This document shows positions 35,648 to 47,066 of a stretch of 64,000 nucleotides of DNA, piece after piece. The notes beneath the pieces were generated by a model. The model searched no databases and was not told where the DNA came from. It saw only the letters and a program-made list of their open reading frames with translations. The stretch covers positions 124,001 through 188,000 of the forward strand of contig JAJEKV010000136.1 of the NCBI GenBank assembly GCA_021234155.1, written 5' to 3'. The stretch's first letter is position 1. Each line of letters opens with the position of its first letter. The position numbers were made by a program, and so were the translations under genes. The DNA is from Isoetes taiwanensis. Its lineage: Eukaryota > Streptophyta > Lycopodiopsida > Isoetales > Isoetaceae.

Positions 35648-38600
35648 GCCTCGGGTGGTCTCATGGAATTGTCGAGGCTTCCCTTGGCGAGAAGGGGCGG
35701 TCCCGAACTCCGTGGCGGCCGATATGGATCTCATCTTTCTCATGGAACATGGGAGCATCTTGGTTTGAGCTACCCGACCGGGTTACCAACATTTCGGTCT
35801 TCAATACATGCAGGACGGAGGGTCATGGTGGAGTGGCTTGCTACTACCGGACAACCTTGGCACATTCGGTTACCCTCGAGGAAGATGCGGACACAACCGG
35901 GTACTTGTGGGTCCGTGTGCATAATACCGGTGGCAACCCTCTTTTTTCGGCCGCTTTGTTATTTCCCTCGCGAGAGAGCACCTTCTATCGCAGCCACCCG
36001 ATCGCGGGACGGGATGGACCCTTATGTCGATCTATATGATGACATACAGCAGCACCAGCAGTTGGGTAGGGTCGTCCTTCTTGGAGATTTCAATGCACGG
36101 ACAGGAGTAGAGCAGCCCATGCGACTTGACCCCCTCGCTGACGATGTCCTGCGGCTTCGCCCCTGAAGAAACCCGGCCCACGAGGATCGGATGACAGCCG
36201 TGTCACTCAGCACTTTGGACGGTTGCTCCTGCTATGTGGTATTTTTGACTTGATAATTTGCAATGGCCTGTCACAGGGCCCGATTCTCGCAAGTGCACAT
36301 GCAGACAGGACAATCAGGGGGGAGGGTCCAGTGTGGTGGACTATGTGCTTGTAGTTGCCCAAGATATGCATCTCATCGGCCATTTCCGGGGTGGGTATGC
36401 GATAGCGGGATGAGGAGGTCGACTTCGGATCACCTCCCACTTTATTTGGACCTGGTTTGGCAAGCGCGGACCCCCCCCACTACCCAGCCCCTCGCCGTCC
36501 TCAGTTGAGACTAGATTATGAGCAGGCAGAGAACTATGCCGAGGTCCTTATGGACGCCCTCCCAGTAATTGCGGGACCTCCACCGGAGGCGTGATGCCTA
36601 GACCCGGTGACCGCTATTACGGGATGCGGCGGACAGGTGCTGGCGGGCCAGCGTCGCCACCGCGGTGGTCAGCAACATTCTGGCAGAATAGATGGTTTGA
36701 TGCGAGTGTAAAGAACATAAGCGGCGGCTCCATCACATTCGGATCCGGTGCCCGCTTGCGGGCCACCATACGCATGCGCCTATCCGAAAGGAGACAAAGG
36801 CGCGGTATCTTGCCGAGCATCGAGGGGAGATGTTCGCCCTGTTGGACACTCATCCTCGAACCTTTTGGCGCGAGTGCTTGAAGGCCCGCCCGGCCCTCTG
36901 GGGACATCACACCCGGCGGTGGGAACAGGTACTTGCGGCGGCTCTATGACCCGCCCGGGGACGATGCGCCCATACCCCTGGGGATGGCCCCCATTGGTTC
37001 TCGTGGAGGAGGATATTGAGGAGGGCCCGCAACGGCCGGCTAATGGGAAGGCGGTGACCTCGATGGTATGCAGGCCGAAGTTACTCAAATGGGGAGGGGC
37101 AGCCGCTTGTCTGCCGGTCCTCACTACCCTATTCAACGAGCATTGCGGGAAGGTCTCCCCGGACAATGGACCACAAGCGGGGTTGTTCCCATTCACAAGG
37201 CTGGGCGACCCACACCGTCCCGCCAACTACCGGACGATCATGGTCGATTCAAGATTTGCCAAACTGTTGGCTAGCATTCTCGAAAGCAGGTTGACATGCT
37301 GGGCGGAGGCCACAGATGTGCGGGCCCTCACAAAGGCGGGCTTTAGACCCCGCCACTCAACGATTGACCATATCTTTACACCGCTGGGGCGATTGAAGAC
37401 AGTCGGAATCATCGGCAGGACTTGTATTCTTTGCTTTGTGGACTTCGCGAAGGCTTTTGATAATGGTTCCCGAGAAAAAGCCGTGGGCTAGGATGCGTCA
37501 ACTGGGGCTCCTGCCCGTGCGTAATGCCATATACTGAGTTGTATGAGAGTTGTTTTGGCGGGATGCACCGACGGGCCAAGCATTCACCAGTAGTACGGTC
37601 CGGGCCGGGGTTGCCCCCCTCTCGCCAACACTTTTGGCCTCTACATTGATCGTTAGAGCCCCGGCCATCGAGCATGGGGATGGCATACGACTTTTGCACC
37701 AGGTCATCCGCCACTCATCTATGCGGGACGATGTTGGCCTGCTGGCCCACACCCGAAGCTATGCGGTCTCACTTGGATGCCCTAGACACATTTTTGTCGC
37801 TACGACATGCTGGCGTGAATCGGGCCAAGACCGGGGTGGTTCTCATATCCTCTTAGCGTCACCCCATGCCTCCTGCACTCACATATCGGGGGGCAGCTGT
37901 GGGACGCCACGCCCACCTACAAGTACCTAGGGGTGGAGTTCCCCTCCTCGCTCTGGCTTTGGGGAGGCGTCTATCCGCTATGGTGAAAGTAGCCGAAAAG
38001 CTTTATGCCATGCGAGAACAACATCCACCGCGAGCTCTATGATTGGGGCCATCAGTCACATCTGTTAGCACCGGGTCGAGCCTGTCCTTCATGCGGGGGT
38101 CGAGGTTTTGGGGCCCGGCCGTCTCTATGGCGACCTGGAATGACTTGGAGCAGTGCGAAGGCATTTTGGCACGGGCACTTGGGGTGAAACCTTGAGTCCC
38201 CTATCGGTCTCGCTGAGAAAGCTGGATTCTTGCCGCTTCCGGGGCAGCCCTTGATAGACACATCGTCTATTTTGAAAGTAGTTACTATGGGTGATGCTCG
38301 GCTCCCGCTACCTGGCTTACACGCGGGCAATGGGTCCGGCGGCTTAGGGCCTGTTGGAGGGTAAGAGGCATCGGTGGTTCGCCCGGATGGAGCGTCGCGA
38401 GAACACAGGATGCATGCGAGGTGGACCACAAATGCCCGATCGTGGCGGCCTGCGGGGAGTACCTAGGCGCTTGTTTCCTTGGCAAGCTTTGGGACCCGGC
38501 GGCTCTAGAGCAGGTCAAAGCGGCCCATTACAAGGAGCACATCAACCCGTGTTAGCCGGGGCCCACGGCTCTACTGCGTTCCCGGCTGCCTACGAAAAGC

Positions 38601-38920
38601 GCGGGCTCATTGCCTCCATTCGCATTGAGGTGCCCACCATCTTCGCGAGAGATCGAGGCGAGGCGGGTGGATTGGGGAGCCCCGCCGGATGGGCTCTGTC
38701 AAGTCTTTGTCAGCGGGTGCCATTGAGGATGAGTCTCACACTTTCGAGTTGCCCGGCGTTGATCACATCCGAGGCGGATCACGCTCCCTTAGTATGCGGC
38801 GGACTTGCCCTTACATCTGGCGATGAACACACCGTCGATGACGTGCCACGGGGTCGTACATTCGGGAGGAATCTTGGACTGCGAGGTCACCTTTGCCCCC
38901 TTTGGGCGCTTTCGTTGATT
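35648..38920 (+). pseudogene. LINE copy 2 ORF2: endonuclease, reverse transcriptase, Cys/His C terminus
   Basis: Endonuclease landmarks are VVSWNCRGFPW near 35655, RVVLLGDFNARTG near 36070 and SDHLPLYLDL near 36425; the GDFN and SDH motifs are catalytic in this family. RT landmarks are QAGFRPRHSTIDHIF near 37330 and LCFVDFAKAFD near 37430 (motif A). The YADD site at 37720-37733 reads TATGCGGGACGAT, the same one-base excess as in copy 1. The C-terminal part matches copy 3. Frameshifts throughout make it dead. Confidence 0.8.
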
Positions 38921-38924
38921 GGGC

Positions 38925-39155
38925 ACTACGGGTGTGGTGCATGACTGTATATATTTGGGTGTTTCTGCATTGTATATGTTAGCACAGTTTGTCAACAGGC
39001 TGATTGCTGCCACGGTTTTTCCCTCGAAAACCCTTCGGGGCGGGGGTTTTTTAATCCGGGCAGTAATCCGCTTGCTGCGTTTTTGTATTGGGTCCCATAG
39101 ACCGATTGGTCTCCGTGGACGATAAAAGTACCTTCCTTCCTTCCTTCCTTCCTTG
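38925..39155 (+). repeat. LINE copy 2 3' UTR with hairpin and CTTC tail
   Basis: Nearly identical to 17683-17912 over its last 170 bp: TTTTTCCCTCGAAAACCC, the G-rich block, AGACC-GATT-GGTCT, GTGGACGATAAAA, then CTTCC units. Both sides fit one retroposition template. Confidence 0.8.
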
Positions 39156-40500
39156 GGTAAAGGGCTGAAAATGCCAAGAATGATTATAGCTTACCTGCTA
39201 GTCAATTTCATTGTTACCCAGTAGGCTAACATGTGGTTTGTTTGACTGCAGGTAACCAATCATTCTCCTCCCAATCTCTTGCAGTTGGTTGTGGTTGAAT
39301 ATATTGAAGAATAAATTATCACTGTTTTCTACTTGAGACTGTTGTAAGTTTTTTATAAGATGCATAGACATACATCAGGTACTAGCCTATGGATTTGACC
39401 CTCCTTAATCTTATTTTTTGTCTAAAGTACAGAAAAATAAAGAGTATTTACTTGTTTTCCTTACCCTTATTCTTGGATTTATTGAATTTATTTATATCTA
39501 CATGTATATTTTAGTTGATGTTAAGCATTATCAAAAAGCTTTATTAATAGGATAAAAAGTCTTTAATATCTGAATGGTTAGTTTAGAATTTATTATCCAA
39601 AGGTCTCTAAGACTCCCCCATAAGGGGTCAGATAAGTCCAACAGTTTTTTGAGCTACTTGGATGCTTGGTCAAATTATGAGGATTTGTCTTAGGCTAATC
39701 TATATATATATAAAAAAAAGCAACTAGCATGACATCTACCAAGGTCAATCCCTAATGGTAGTATGATCAGGCCATACTTGGACCGAAATCCATGATGACA
39801 CCGAGTTCTAATCCATCAAGTATTTAGTACATAACTACTGTGACCAATACATCAAAGATGACTTAAATCAATGTACCATCTAATCATTCTATTGTCATAT
39901 GCAATAAAGCCTTATGCACCAAAGTCATAGTCATGACCAAAATACCCACTATTGGGTTCATAACTTGGACAAAATTATTTACAAATTGCCATAAGTTGAA
40001 AGTCAACTTACTTCCTAACGATGCTGTGCATCCTTAAACTGTATGCCCTTTGGCCGAAACCACAATACTCCAGATATCAAATGAATTAAGGCTAAAACTT
40101 AAAGCCATTGTGAGGCCATTCACTACTATTTCGGTCTATATCCTTTTTCCATCAAAGTCTATTTTACAACCATGTAAATGCTAACTTTTATAAATCGAGA
40201 GTAGACAAACTATACTAAGCTTTTTATCAATAAGAAACATTCTGGTAAGGGACTCGCAAGGAACACAAATGCATATTGGCATTATATTTCAGCCCTTGCA
40301 TGTATGCCATTAGACAACTGCATGTTTAGTCAGCCGCAATCATGCCATGCATATCAAAGATTACATTAATGTTTAGAAAGTGCATGTTATTTATCATTCG
40401 TTTGCATGTGTAGTGCATCATCTTAGTATAACCCTATCCATAGCTTATTTATTTTGCACATATATAAAAACACTTATCTAAATATAGCTGCCATTCAAAT
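39156..40500. other. AT-rich stretch, no gene seen
   Basis: No recognisable frame, repeat array or element end. Confidence 0.35.
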
Positions 40501-40553
40501 CAGAATAGAATAGAATAGAGTTTTTATCGTCCACAGAGACCAATTGGCTTATA
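40501..40553 (-). mobile_element. Very short retroposon 3' end, ATTCT tail
   Basis: On the minus strand it reads AAGCCAATTGGTCTCTGTGG ACGATAAAAACTC followed by TATTC units. Only the terminal hairpin half and tail survive, consistent with extreme 5' truncation. Confidence 0.6.
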
Positions 40554-41180
40554 ATTCGAATCATAACATGCATGTCACTACACTTGGTGAAATCAAGCAC
40601 AAAGGAATCTGACTTCAAAAATATTAATGTATTGTTGTTATGAAGCCCTTATGGCCAGCATATCCAAATATCGTCGATATGAACCCTCAGCTGAGAAATT
40701 TGACTACCTACAGTATGGCCTTCTGGTTTTATATTGGCTTGCAGAAAGCAGGAAACAGGCCTGTACTAAATCCAAAAATACCACTTATTATAATATATAT
40801 TGCTATGTAAGGATAGACTAAGAGCAATGCCCTTCAAAATACACTATGATATCCAATTCAGTTTGCAAAACTCAGATCATTCAGTTTAAGAGCTTCCCTT
40901 GAAACTTCACATTTATGGAACTCCATTTGTACTTTAAAAATCCAGTGCACTATACATCCTTCCAGCAATACTTGTTCTTGAAAGCAAAAAGACGACAAAA
41001 GGAGGAGAAACCGGTAGGGCTTCTATTTTCCATTATCCCAATGGAGCTGGCCCTTGCAACCAACGGAGCATTCAACTTCATACTTTGCTCCTGTTAAGAT
41101 TTGCAAATATGCTGTAACTGCTTGCGCGGGCATACTTTCCAAGTTGGAGCCTTCGAAAGTGTCTCTGTAAGCAAACCCTC
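40554..41180. other. AT-rich stretch, no gene seen
   Basis: Frames at 40627-40821 and 40915-41097 lack motif support. Confidence 0.35.
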
Positions 41181-41184
41181 AATC

Positions 41185-41580
41185 CGGGAACGCATATATC
41201 TACTCCGGGATATGGTAAACCCGGACACATGTCCGGGTTAACCACTGTTATGTCCGAGCTTACCACACTTTGTCCGAGTTAACCACCATTTTTTGGCCAA
41301 GATAACCACGCGGTGAATTGAGCGTGGGACCGTGTTTTGGCATGCTGATCTTTGAATAGAGGTTACTATCAGCTTCTTGAACGGTTTAATCCAGTGTAAA
41401 CACCGTTGGAATCGCCTTGCCAACCCCTAAAAACCTCATTCTATCAAGAGAGCAGATGATTTTAGCATGGATCAAGCAAGATCAGTGAAAAAACATGCAG
41501 AAACTGTTGTCTTTTGAGCTTGAAACTGAGCAGCAGTGGTTAACCCAGATAAGTGTCCGGGTTAACCACATCCCGAAGTA
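41185..41580. repeat. Degenerate repeats of TGTCCGGGTTAACCAC
   Basis: Variants lie at about 41229-41244, 41250-41265 (TGTCCGAGCTTACCAC), 41270-41285 (TGTCCGAGTTAACCAC), 41297-41312 (TGGCCAAGATAACCAC) and 41553-41568. The first overlaps the inverted repeat CCCGGACACATGTCCGGG. The gypsy element inserted about 20 bp past the last copy. Origin unknown. Confidence 0.55.
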
Positions 41581-42768
41581 GATTTTGTGACATTTCAGGT
41601 ATCTATACGGGATACGTATGCATACCATAACACGTCACCGGTACATAGTGGGCCTAAGGGCCCAAGTGGGGGTTTGCCTATAATGGATTTTATTAGCCAT
41701 GCTAATAAAACCAAAGGATAATTATGGATTATAATGGCATAATTAACCTAATTAAGCCATTATGGTCTAATTAACTAATTGTGACCAATGAGGGGGTGCC
41801 ACCTGGCCCAAATCGATTGGCCAGGAAGGACTTATCATTTTGGGGCAAGGAATAGGGGTCCTACCCCCCAATTCATCCCAAATTCAAATTGGGAGTGAAG
41901 AGGAGCAGCAGCCAGCAGCTTATACATGTTTTGCCAACACTTACCCCCCCAGCCTCGAACTATAGATGCCTACCGTGACCATGGCTCTAGCCAAGACACT
42001 GGTTAGTCGTTAGATAGCTTCTATTCTGCTGAGACTTCTTTGAATAGATGGAATGATTAAATTCTCTTTTGTAAGTTGTTCGGGTAGCATTAGAGATGTC
42101 TCTAGCTAGATCCCCTAATACCCAATAAATGCGGCCTGTGCACAAGAGCCTACCTGGTTGTGGATACTATGATGTGGTTCAGCACCAGATAACGAGTATG
42201 AGGGTGAATCGGGGGTGGGGTCTTGCCTAGCGCGGCCACAGGACTCCTATAGTGTGCTAGGCTTATAGCCGGTCACTGTGTGTGCCGGGTATGGGTCTGA
42301 CACTCTCTAGGCCAGAGGGCGTGAGTCTTTATGGCCGTCCTGGGCTCAAATGGGCTAGTGAGCTAGCCGTTAGATTTAGGGGAGTAAGTCGGGTACGGAT
42401 GCGGGGGTCACGAGGGGGCACGTGTTCTCTAGCACACCCAGGGATCCGTCATAATCGGGGAGGAGACAATTCTCTGACCTGCCTCATCGGACCGGGGAGA
42501 TGTAACCCGGAGTAGTCCCGAAGGAAGGAAGGAAGGAAGGAAGGAAGGAAGGAAGGTATTTTTATCGTCCACGGAGACCAATCAATCTATGGGACCCAAT
42601 ACAAAAGCGCAGCAAGCGGATTACTACCCGGATTAAAAAACCCCTGCCCCGAAGGGTTTTCGAGGGAAAAACCGTGGCAGCAATCAGCCTGCTGACAAAC
42701 TGTTCCAATACACGAAATGCAAAAACACACAAATATATACACTCATGTACCGTACCCATAGTGCCTGA

Positions 42769-43557
42769 TCAGCGAGCCGCCAGGGGGGGGCAAAGGTGGG
42801 CTCGCAGATCCAGTATCTCCTGAATGTACGACCCCAGAGCACGTACTGACAGTGTGTTCATCAGCAAATGTAGGGGCAAGTCCGGCCGTACTAAGGGAAC
42901 GTATCTGGCCCGGATCTGACTGAATGCTGGGCAACTCTGGAAAGTGTGAGACTCATCCTCAATGGCACCCGTTTGACAGCACTGACAGAGCCTGTCCTGG
43001 CGGGGCTCTCCAATCCACCTGCCTGTCTCAATGCGGAGATGGTGGGCACCTGTGCGAATGGAGGCAATGAGTCTGCGCTTTTTCAGGGGCAGCTGGGAAC
43101 GCAGGTAGAGCTGAGGGGCCCGGGCCAACGCGGGGTTGAAGTGCTCCTTGTAATGGGCCGTTTTGACCTGCTCTAGAGCGACGGGGTCCCAGAGCTTGCC
43201 AAGAAAGCAAGCGTCCAGGTATTCCCGCAGGCTGTCATGATCGACCTCTGTGTCCACCTGCACGCATCTGTGCTCCTGCACGTTCCATCTGGCGAACCAC
43301 TGATCTCTCTTACCCCTCCAACAGGCCCTGAGCCGCTGCGGGCCCATTGCCACAGCGTAAGCCAGGTGTGGGAGCCGAGCATCACCTATATTAACCACTT
43401 TCTGAAAATAGATGATGTGTCTATCAAGGGCTACCCGCTGAAGCGGCAAGAATCCAGTTTCCTGCAGCAGAATCTGATAGGGGACTGAATGTTTCACCCC
43501 AAGTGCCCGTGCCAAGAATGCCTTCTGCACCTGCTCCAAGTCATTCCAGGTCGCCAA
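42769..43557 (-). pseudogene. LINE copy 3 ORF2 C terminus, open for 262 residues
   Basis: Uninterrupted frame from MATWNDLEQVQKAFLARALG to a stop at 42769. Near residues 190-215 it has LCQCCQTGAIEDESHTFQSC, a Cys-Cys...His...Cys cluster like the zinc-binding end of L1-clade ORF2 proteins. The homologous regions of copies 1, 2 and 4 carry the same cluster or flanks. It is only the end of ORF2, so it has no start of its own. Upstream frames to 44521 hold a broken RT, including QAGFRP near 44345. Confidence 0.8.
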
Positions 43558-44521
43558 AGAGACGACCGGGCCCTAAACCTCGACCCCGTACAAAAGGACA
43601 GGCTCGACCAGCGCCCAAACAGATGTGACTGATGGCCCCAATCATAGAGCTCTGCCTGGTGACTGTTGTTCTGCATGGCATAAAGCGCTTTCCAGCCTGC
43701 TGTCACCTGCAAGCGGATGGACGTCTCCCAACAGAGCGAGGAGGGGAACTCCACCCCTAGGTACTTGTAGGTGGGCGTGACCTCCACAGGCTGTCCTCGA
43801 TATGTGAGTGCAGGAGGCGTGGGGTGGCATGAAGAGGATATGAGAACCACCCTGGTCTTGGCCAGATTCACGCGCATGTCTGTAGCCTGGCAGAATGTGT
43901 CTAGGGCATCCAGATGAGACTGCATAGCTTCCGGGTGTGGGCGGAAGGTCAACATCGCCCGCGATAGATGAGTGGGCGGATGACCCGTGCAAAAGTCGTA
44001 TGCCATCCCCCCATGCTCAATAAGCCGTGGCTCTGGCGGTCAATGTAAAGGCCAAAAGTGTTGGTGAGAGGGGGCAGCCCCCGCCGACGCCGATACTACC
44101 GGGTGAATGCTTGGCACGCCGGCCGCGATCCCGCCAAAACAACTCTCATACGTACTGTGTATGGCATTCGCGCGACAGCAGCGGGCAGCCCCAGATTGAC
44201 GCAGATCTATCCCATAGCTTTTCCGGGGACCGTGATCGAAAAGCCTTCGCGAAGTCCACAAAGCAGCAATACAAGTCCGCCGATGGTTTCTACTGTCTTC
44301 AATCGCCCGCAGTAAAGATATGGTCAACCGTTGAGTGGCGGGTCTAAAGCCCGCTTGTGTGAGGGCTCGCGACATCCGCCGCCCGCCTTGTGGGTCAATC
44401 GGCCGCGACAAGAATGTCGCCCAACAGATTTGGCAAATCTTCGAAATGACCATGATCGTCCGGTAATTGGCCGGACAGTGTGGGTCGCCCGCCTTGTGAA
44501 TGGGGACAACCCTGCTTGTGG
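43558..44521 (-). pseudogene. LINE copy 3 broken reverse transcriptase segment
   Basis: Frames at 44453-44040 and 44006-43494 carry RT-domain pieces: ALTQAGFRP near 44350, YESCFGG near 44150, then MAYDFCTGHPPTHLSRAMLT and TDMRVNLAKTRVVLISSS. The YADD site near 43955 is altered (TATCGCGGGCGAT). Several frame changes make it non-functional. Confidence 0.7.
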
Positions 44522-45041
44522 TCCTTGGGATTGCATCTCCGGAGGGCTACAAGCACGTCATAGCATGATTCAGCCTATCTGCAAAGTGGCACAGGAGGGG
44601 CGGATGAAGTGGACAACCCTAGCCATTGTCGTATGCCAGCCAACGCCAGGTCATACTTCCGTCTGTTGATATCTTGAGGCCCTGGCCATCAGTTGATCCC
44701 TTGGAGTCTGGGCCGGGGGTAGAGCCTTGTCATGGTGTTATTTCATGTTATTAGGAATGTATTATCTTTTCTGTGATGATGATGGATGGGCCACCCTTCG
44801 TGGTGGTATATTATTTTGCATGATGATTGTATGCTAACGTGTATGTATGCTTCCGCTGTATAGGATTTCCCATTGAGGACGTGGGACGAATGACACCTCC
44901 GTGTTCCTCGCCCGAACACTTGGCCAGCCCAAATGGTCTGAGTATGACGGAGGGCCTTGCCGTGGTGATGTAGTTGCCATGGGAGGGGAATTCCCGTATT
45001 TATATGATGGGAGCATCGTATAGATTATGGGAGCGTCACAG

Positions 45042-45056
45042 TGGTATCATGAGAGC
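45042..45056 (+). other. Primer-binding site, Met-tRNA-like
   Basis: TGGTATCATGAGAGC starts one base after the left LTR. TGGTATCA matches the 3' end complement of plant Met tRNA, the usual primer for Ty3/gypsy reverse transcription. The rest departs from the common TGGTATCAGAGC form. Confidence 0.75.
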
Positions 45057-45715
45057 ATGATTTTGGTGGACCAAAATTATTGCACTGGCCATAGCCGAAC
45101 TCGTTAGTTGACGGTACTTTCTCCTAGGTTAGAGCATTCCAACTCCGTAGTTAGCATGTAAGTTGGCCTAGTTATGGGAGGAATGACCTAAATTGTGGAG
45201 GGAAGTGTTCTCTAGTGGAGTGGCTAAGGTCAGAAAGTGGAGCCAGAGGTTCGAGTTTTGTAATCGCCATGACTTTCTCCATGTAGCTCGGATCGACGAG
45301 ATTTTTGTTCCAACGCGTCGGGCATGGTCCAAATACCCTAGGGGAATCCTCATACGGTAGCAACAGGTCGAAAGAGGGGCTCGAAATCCAACTCGGGCGC
45401 CGCTCACGTTTCGACGCCTCAGAATTCCAGTAGAAACACGTATAATGTGACCGGCGCCCGACTGTATATTTGCGCGTATTTTCGCCGTATAAAAATAAAT
45501 TTTTTTTTTTTTTAAAAAAAGGAAAGTTTCAAAAAAAATTTGAATTAAAAAGTAGAGAGACGTTTCTTTTCGCCCACGGCCTCTCCCCGCCTACCCTAAC
45601 CGCCCGCCATAGCCACCGGAACCCGAGCTTGCAACCCCGCCTTTGCTTGCGCCCTCGCCATCTCCAACCCTTAGCGCCTCACTTCCTTCCTTTCTCCCAG
45701 TCAGCGCCTTCGTCC

Positions 45716-46822
45716 ATGGCCCATACCAAAGGTACTTTGAGCCCCGCCAACCTCACAATACCTCGTATCTACGCCCTGCTTGGGGAGCAGCTGGCCACCG
45801 ACTCTGATATGGTTGAGCTCCTTTTAAACGAGTTGGTGCAACGTTTCAGCGATGGCCTGAGGATACCCTACCCCATATTCCACCTCTCCGAACATTTTCT
45901 TATCAAGCTTAACCTCCAAAAGCAGGCGTATACCATGGTTGAGCAACCTGACAAGGTTATGGTACTGGTTAAGTTCTACCCATCTGAGTGCGAGGAATAT
46001 TCAGAAGAGGAGGGCATTCGGAGAGAGGCTGCCTGCATCAGGGCACTGGCCCGGGAAGATGACACCCAGGAGATAGAGAGAGGAGACACCGCGGCTAGAG
46101 TCCGTGAGTACGTCTACCTAGGTGATGGGAGAGCCATCTTCAATTGTGAACCTTTCGAACTTCCCCCATATGAGTGGAATGAGGCTACCCAGAGCTTCAC
46201 GTGGGATGAGATCCTAGGACATGTCAGCCTGGATTACCTGATAATGGTCCAGCTGGATATGCGAATCCGGCCAGGCCGCTACCACCAAGAGCTGCTCCGA
46301 AGGGTCGCTGCCCGACGGTTTGCCCAGATAGAAGCCATGGCAGCAGCCCATGAGGCCCGGGAACAGGCAGAAAGGGCCCAACAAGAGCAACAGCAAAAGG
46401 AGTAGCAGGAGCAGCAACAGAACCTGGACCAGCAGCAGCAGCCCAACACAGAGCAAGAGACCCAGCGTGAGCCCGATCAAGCGGACAAGCCACCCGTTAA
46501 GAGACGGCGGAAATCCACAGCTCACAAGTCCGGCAGCCAATATAAAGAAAAGCTAAAGGTTGTCGGGAACATAGGGAAGCACGCAAGCTCAAGTCGCCGG
46601 CAGGAACGAATGGACGCCGCACGGCCCCACCCAGCTTCCGGGGGCAAGACTCTGCCCAAGAAGCCTGCCCCAACTCAGAGGGCGGCTACCTCAAGGAAGC
46701 CCCACCGCTTCAAACCGGGCACCGTGGCTTTACGGGAAATCCGTAAATACCTGAAGACCACGGAGCTGCTACTGACCAAGGACTTAGCTCTTGCCCGGAG
46801 AATCCGGGGAGATCATCTTTAG
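45716..46822 (+). CDS. Extra ORF A: unknown N-terminal domain plus truncated histone H3-like C terminus
   Basis: One frame runs from ATG 45716 to TAG 46820-46822, 368 codons, broken only by an in-frame TAG at 46403-46405 (codon 230, context AAGGAGTAGCAGGAG). Residues 1-205 are a folded-looking, unrecognised region. About 205-250 is a Gln/Glu-rich helix, and 255-300 is Lys/Arg-rich (VKRRRKS could be a nuclear signal). From residue 308, SGGK matches H3 11-14. [20 protein letters not shown] and KTTELL match H3 36-61, covering the whole alpha-N helix with Lys56 kept. LARRIRG matches the H3 C terminus (126-132). H3 residues about 65-122, the histone fold, are absent, so it cannot pair with H4 normally. 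The frame matches the upstream domain, which argues for fusion. Alternatives: read-through, or a recent CAG-to-TAG mutation. Confidence 0.85.
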
Positions 46823-47066
46823 CGGGTCTTCGGACATATCCCTTGTAACAATTTTGTAAAAATCAATATTAATCTAAGTTTTGTCTACTGTGTCTCTGTT
46901 ACAAAATAATTATTAGTAATAAATAAATAATTTTTAATAATTATTTAAAATAGGGATGCTGACGTCAGCACTAAAGTAAAAAGGATATTTAAACATTTTT
47001 AGGGCTTCATTCCTTGTTTCTTACCCCTCGGTTCACCCTCCTCCTCCTCCATTCCTTCCAGCGCCA

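Larger units (their letters stand above)
33570..39155 (+). mobile_element. LINE copy 2, near full length, decayed
   Basis: Same order as copy 1: a 5' leader with tandem repeats, basic ORF1-like region from 34031, ORF2 from about 35648 to 38920, and a 3' UTR with CTTC tail at 39132-39154. It begins just after the L1 fragment, so its exact 5' end is uncertain. Copies 1 and 2 are similar but differ by many small indels as well as substitutions. No convincing target-site duplication was seen. Confidence 0.85.
42516..44521 (-). mobile_element. LINE copy 3, 5' truncated, inserted in the left LTR
   Basis: On the minus strand it starts inside the RT region (GGACCACAAGCAGGGTTGTCC near 44521) and ends with the shared hairpin 3' end and a CCTT microsatellite at 42556-42516. 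Comparison with the empty site in the right LTR near 55012-55032 locates the insertion between CCCGAAGG and CCTTGGG; about 6 bp of target (GTGATT) appear lost rather than duplicated. It is younger than the gypsy insertion. Its last ORF is better preserved than in copies 1 and 2. Confidence 0.85.
41586..45040 (+). repeat. Left LTR (interrupted by LINE copy 3)
   Basis: Matches the right LTR from TGTGACATTTCAGG to GGGAGCGTCACA, apart from the LINE at 42516-44521 and about 100 bp missing after GTAAGTTGTTCGG near 42078. Without the LINE it is about 1.45 kb. Confidence 0.92.

Noticed and set aside
45470-45715. Upstream Met start for ORF A
   Set aside because: The added 82 residues are encoded by a poly(T)/poly(A) tract and Pro-rich leader; the ATG at 45716 begins protein-like sequence.
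46214-46540. Minus-strand Leu-rich frame opposite ORF A
   Set aside because: It is the complement of CAG repeats coding Gln on the plus strand.
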